Shown one piece after another: positions 15,693-16,563 of a stretch of 16,563 bases of DNA. The first letter of the stretch is position 1; the number at the start of each line of letters is the position of its first letter. The stretch is taken from NCBI GenBank assembly GCA_003140115.1, contig PLIQ01000338.1, positions 1,611 through 18,173 of the forward strand. Direction: 5' to 3'. The notes under the pieces are model-generated. The model did no database searches, had not been told where the DNA came from, and was given only the letters and a program-made list of their open reading frames with translations. The stretch comes from Actinomycetota bacterium (GTDB taxonomy: Bacteria; Actinomycetota; Actinomycetes; Streptosporangiales; Streptosporangiaceae). The position numbers and the translations under genes are program-made.

Positions 15693-16563
15693 TCAGCCGC
15701 TGCGCAGAACCGCGCCGACCCGGCGCTGCGCCTCGGCCACGGCCGCGTCGCGGGCGTCGGCGGTCTCGGCCGCCGTGAGCGTCCGGTCCGGGGCGCGGAA
15801 ACGGAGCGTGTAGGCCAAAGACTTGCGGTCCTCGCCGATCTGGGCTCCGGTGTAGACGTCGAACAGCCGCACGTCCTCGAGCAGGTCCGCGGGCGCGCCG
15901 GTCACCAGCGCGGCCTCCACCTCGGCCGCGGGCACGGCGGCGTCCACGATCAGCGCCACGTCCTGAATGGCCAGCGGGTACGCCGACAGCTGGGGAGCCT
16001 GCACCGGGCCGACGCTCTCGGCCGCGGCGAACAAGACCGACAGGTCGAGTTCCATGGCGCAGGTCCGTTCCGGCAGCCCGAAGGCCTCGATCACCCGGGG
16101 ATGCAGCTCGCCGGCGTGCCCGGCCAGCCACTCCCGCGGCTGCCCGTCGCGCGGCCCGGCCGGTGCCTCGCCGTCTCGCGGCCGGCCGGCGGCGTCGTCC
16201 GGGCCGACCTGGGCGTAGATCGCCGCGCACCGCCCCGGGTGCCAAGGCGCGTACACCTCGGCCCGCACGTCCAGCGGCACCCGGCAGATCCGCCCGACCG
16301 CGCGAGCCGCCTCGATCGCGTCCGCCCACGACGACGCGCGGCCCGGTCCCCACCACCCGTTGAGCTCACGGGCGCCGGTCAGGACCGCCGCGATGCGCTG
16401 CGGCTGGTCCGGCAGCGCGGCCTCCAGGGTGGCCAGCTCGGCCACCGTGGGGCCGCGGTCCACGGTCAGGATCGGGGCCGCGGGGGCGGCGCCTGGCCGC
16501 GGCCGGAAGACCAGCCCGATCTCGAACAGCGCCGCGTCGGCGAAACCCCGGCCGATGTTCCGG
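15693..16563 (-). CDS. pheT: Phenylalanyl-tRNA synthetase beta subunit, C-terminal part (truncated by window edge)
   Basis: The beta subunit of the alpha2-beta2 enzyme that charges tRNA-Phe. About 289 C-terminal residues are visible; the 5-prime part lies beyond 16563. The edge sequence [18 protein letters not shown] is the catalytic-like core block. The C-terminal ferredoxin-fold anticodon-binding domain starts at [16 protein letters not shown] and includes [33 protein letters not shown], ending at VLRSG. A Gly/Pro/Arg-rich stretch ([20 protein letters not shown]) interrupts the preceding region. In related genomes pheST lies just upstream of argC; here five or more extra genes intervene. 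Confidence 0.95.
   Translation of the reverse strand, partial: RNIGRGFADAALFEIGLVFRPRPGAAPAAPILTVDRGPTVAELATLEAALPDQPQRIAAVLTGARELNGWWGPGRASSWADAIEAARAVGRICRVPLDVRAEVYAPWHPGRCAAIYAQVGPDDAAGRPRDGEAPAGPRDGQPREWLAGHAGELHPRVIEAFGLPERTCAMELDLSVLFAAAESVGPVQAPQLSAYPLAIQDVALIVDAAVPAAEVEAALVTGAPADLLEDVRLFDVYTGAQIGEDRKSLAYTLRFRAPDRTLTAAETADARDAAVAEAQRRVGAVLRSG

Overview
The window is very GC-rich throughout, with actinobacterial codon use, and carries the actinobacterial arginine gene order argC-J-B-D-F-R-G-H. The wider order, with pheT upstream and mpg and tyrS downstream, is the one I recall from mycobacteria and many other Actinobacteria. The genus cannot be named from sequence alone.

Left to right: positions 1-9883 are one minus-strand run. 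Read in transcription order it is argC, argJ, argB, argD, argF, argR, argG, argH, then mpg (3-methyladenine DNA glycosylase) and tyrS, which is cut by the left edge. Six of the junctions, argC to argJ through argR, overlap by 1-4 bases, so translation is probably coupled. Two tandem ARG boxes lie just upstream of argC, with a -10-like hexamer across the gap between them. The operon therefore encodes its own repressor (ArgR) and carries the target site. Together the enzymes cover glutamate to arginine through the acetyl-recycling route: ArgJ is bifunctional and no argA or argE is present here.

From 9968 to 15549 the conserved order is interrupted by accessory genes. These are a small plus-strand four-cysteine lipoprotein divergent from argC, two paralogous membrane diguanylate cyclases on the minus strand, and a minus-strand MFS exporter. 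The C-terminal half of pheT begins at 15693 on the minus strand and runs off the right edge.

The most unusual content is around the cyclases. Upstream of each cyclase, on the opposite strand, are tiny genes with strong ribosome binding sites that encode heptapeptides of the form M-R-x-x-x-W-T/I. One encodes MRTTTWI (12120-12143). The other is an exact 72-base tandem array whose four copies all encode MRDDRWT (14051-14290). Start, arginine and stop codons vary between array copies, but only in ways that keep the peptide. The cyclases share a conserved upstream block, and the mini-genes share a -10-like element. The arrangement therefore looks like a duplicated module (membrane cyclase plus divergent heptapeptide) followed by an exporter. 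The function is unknown; a peptide-signal or minimal-RiPP role is inference only.
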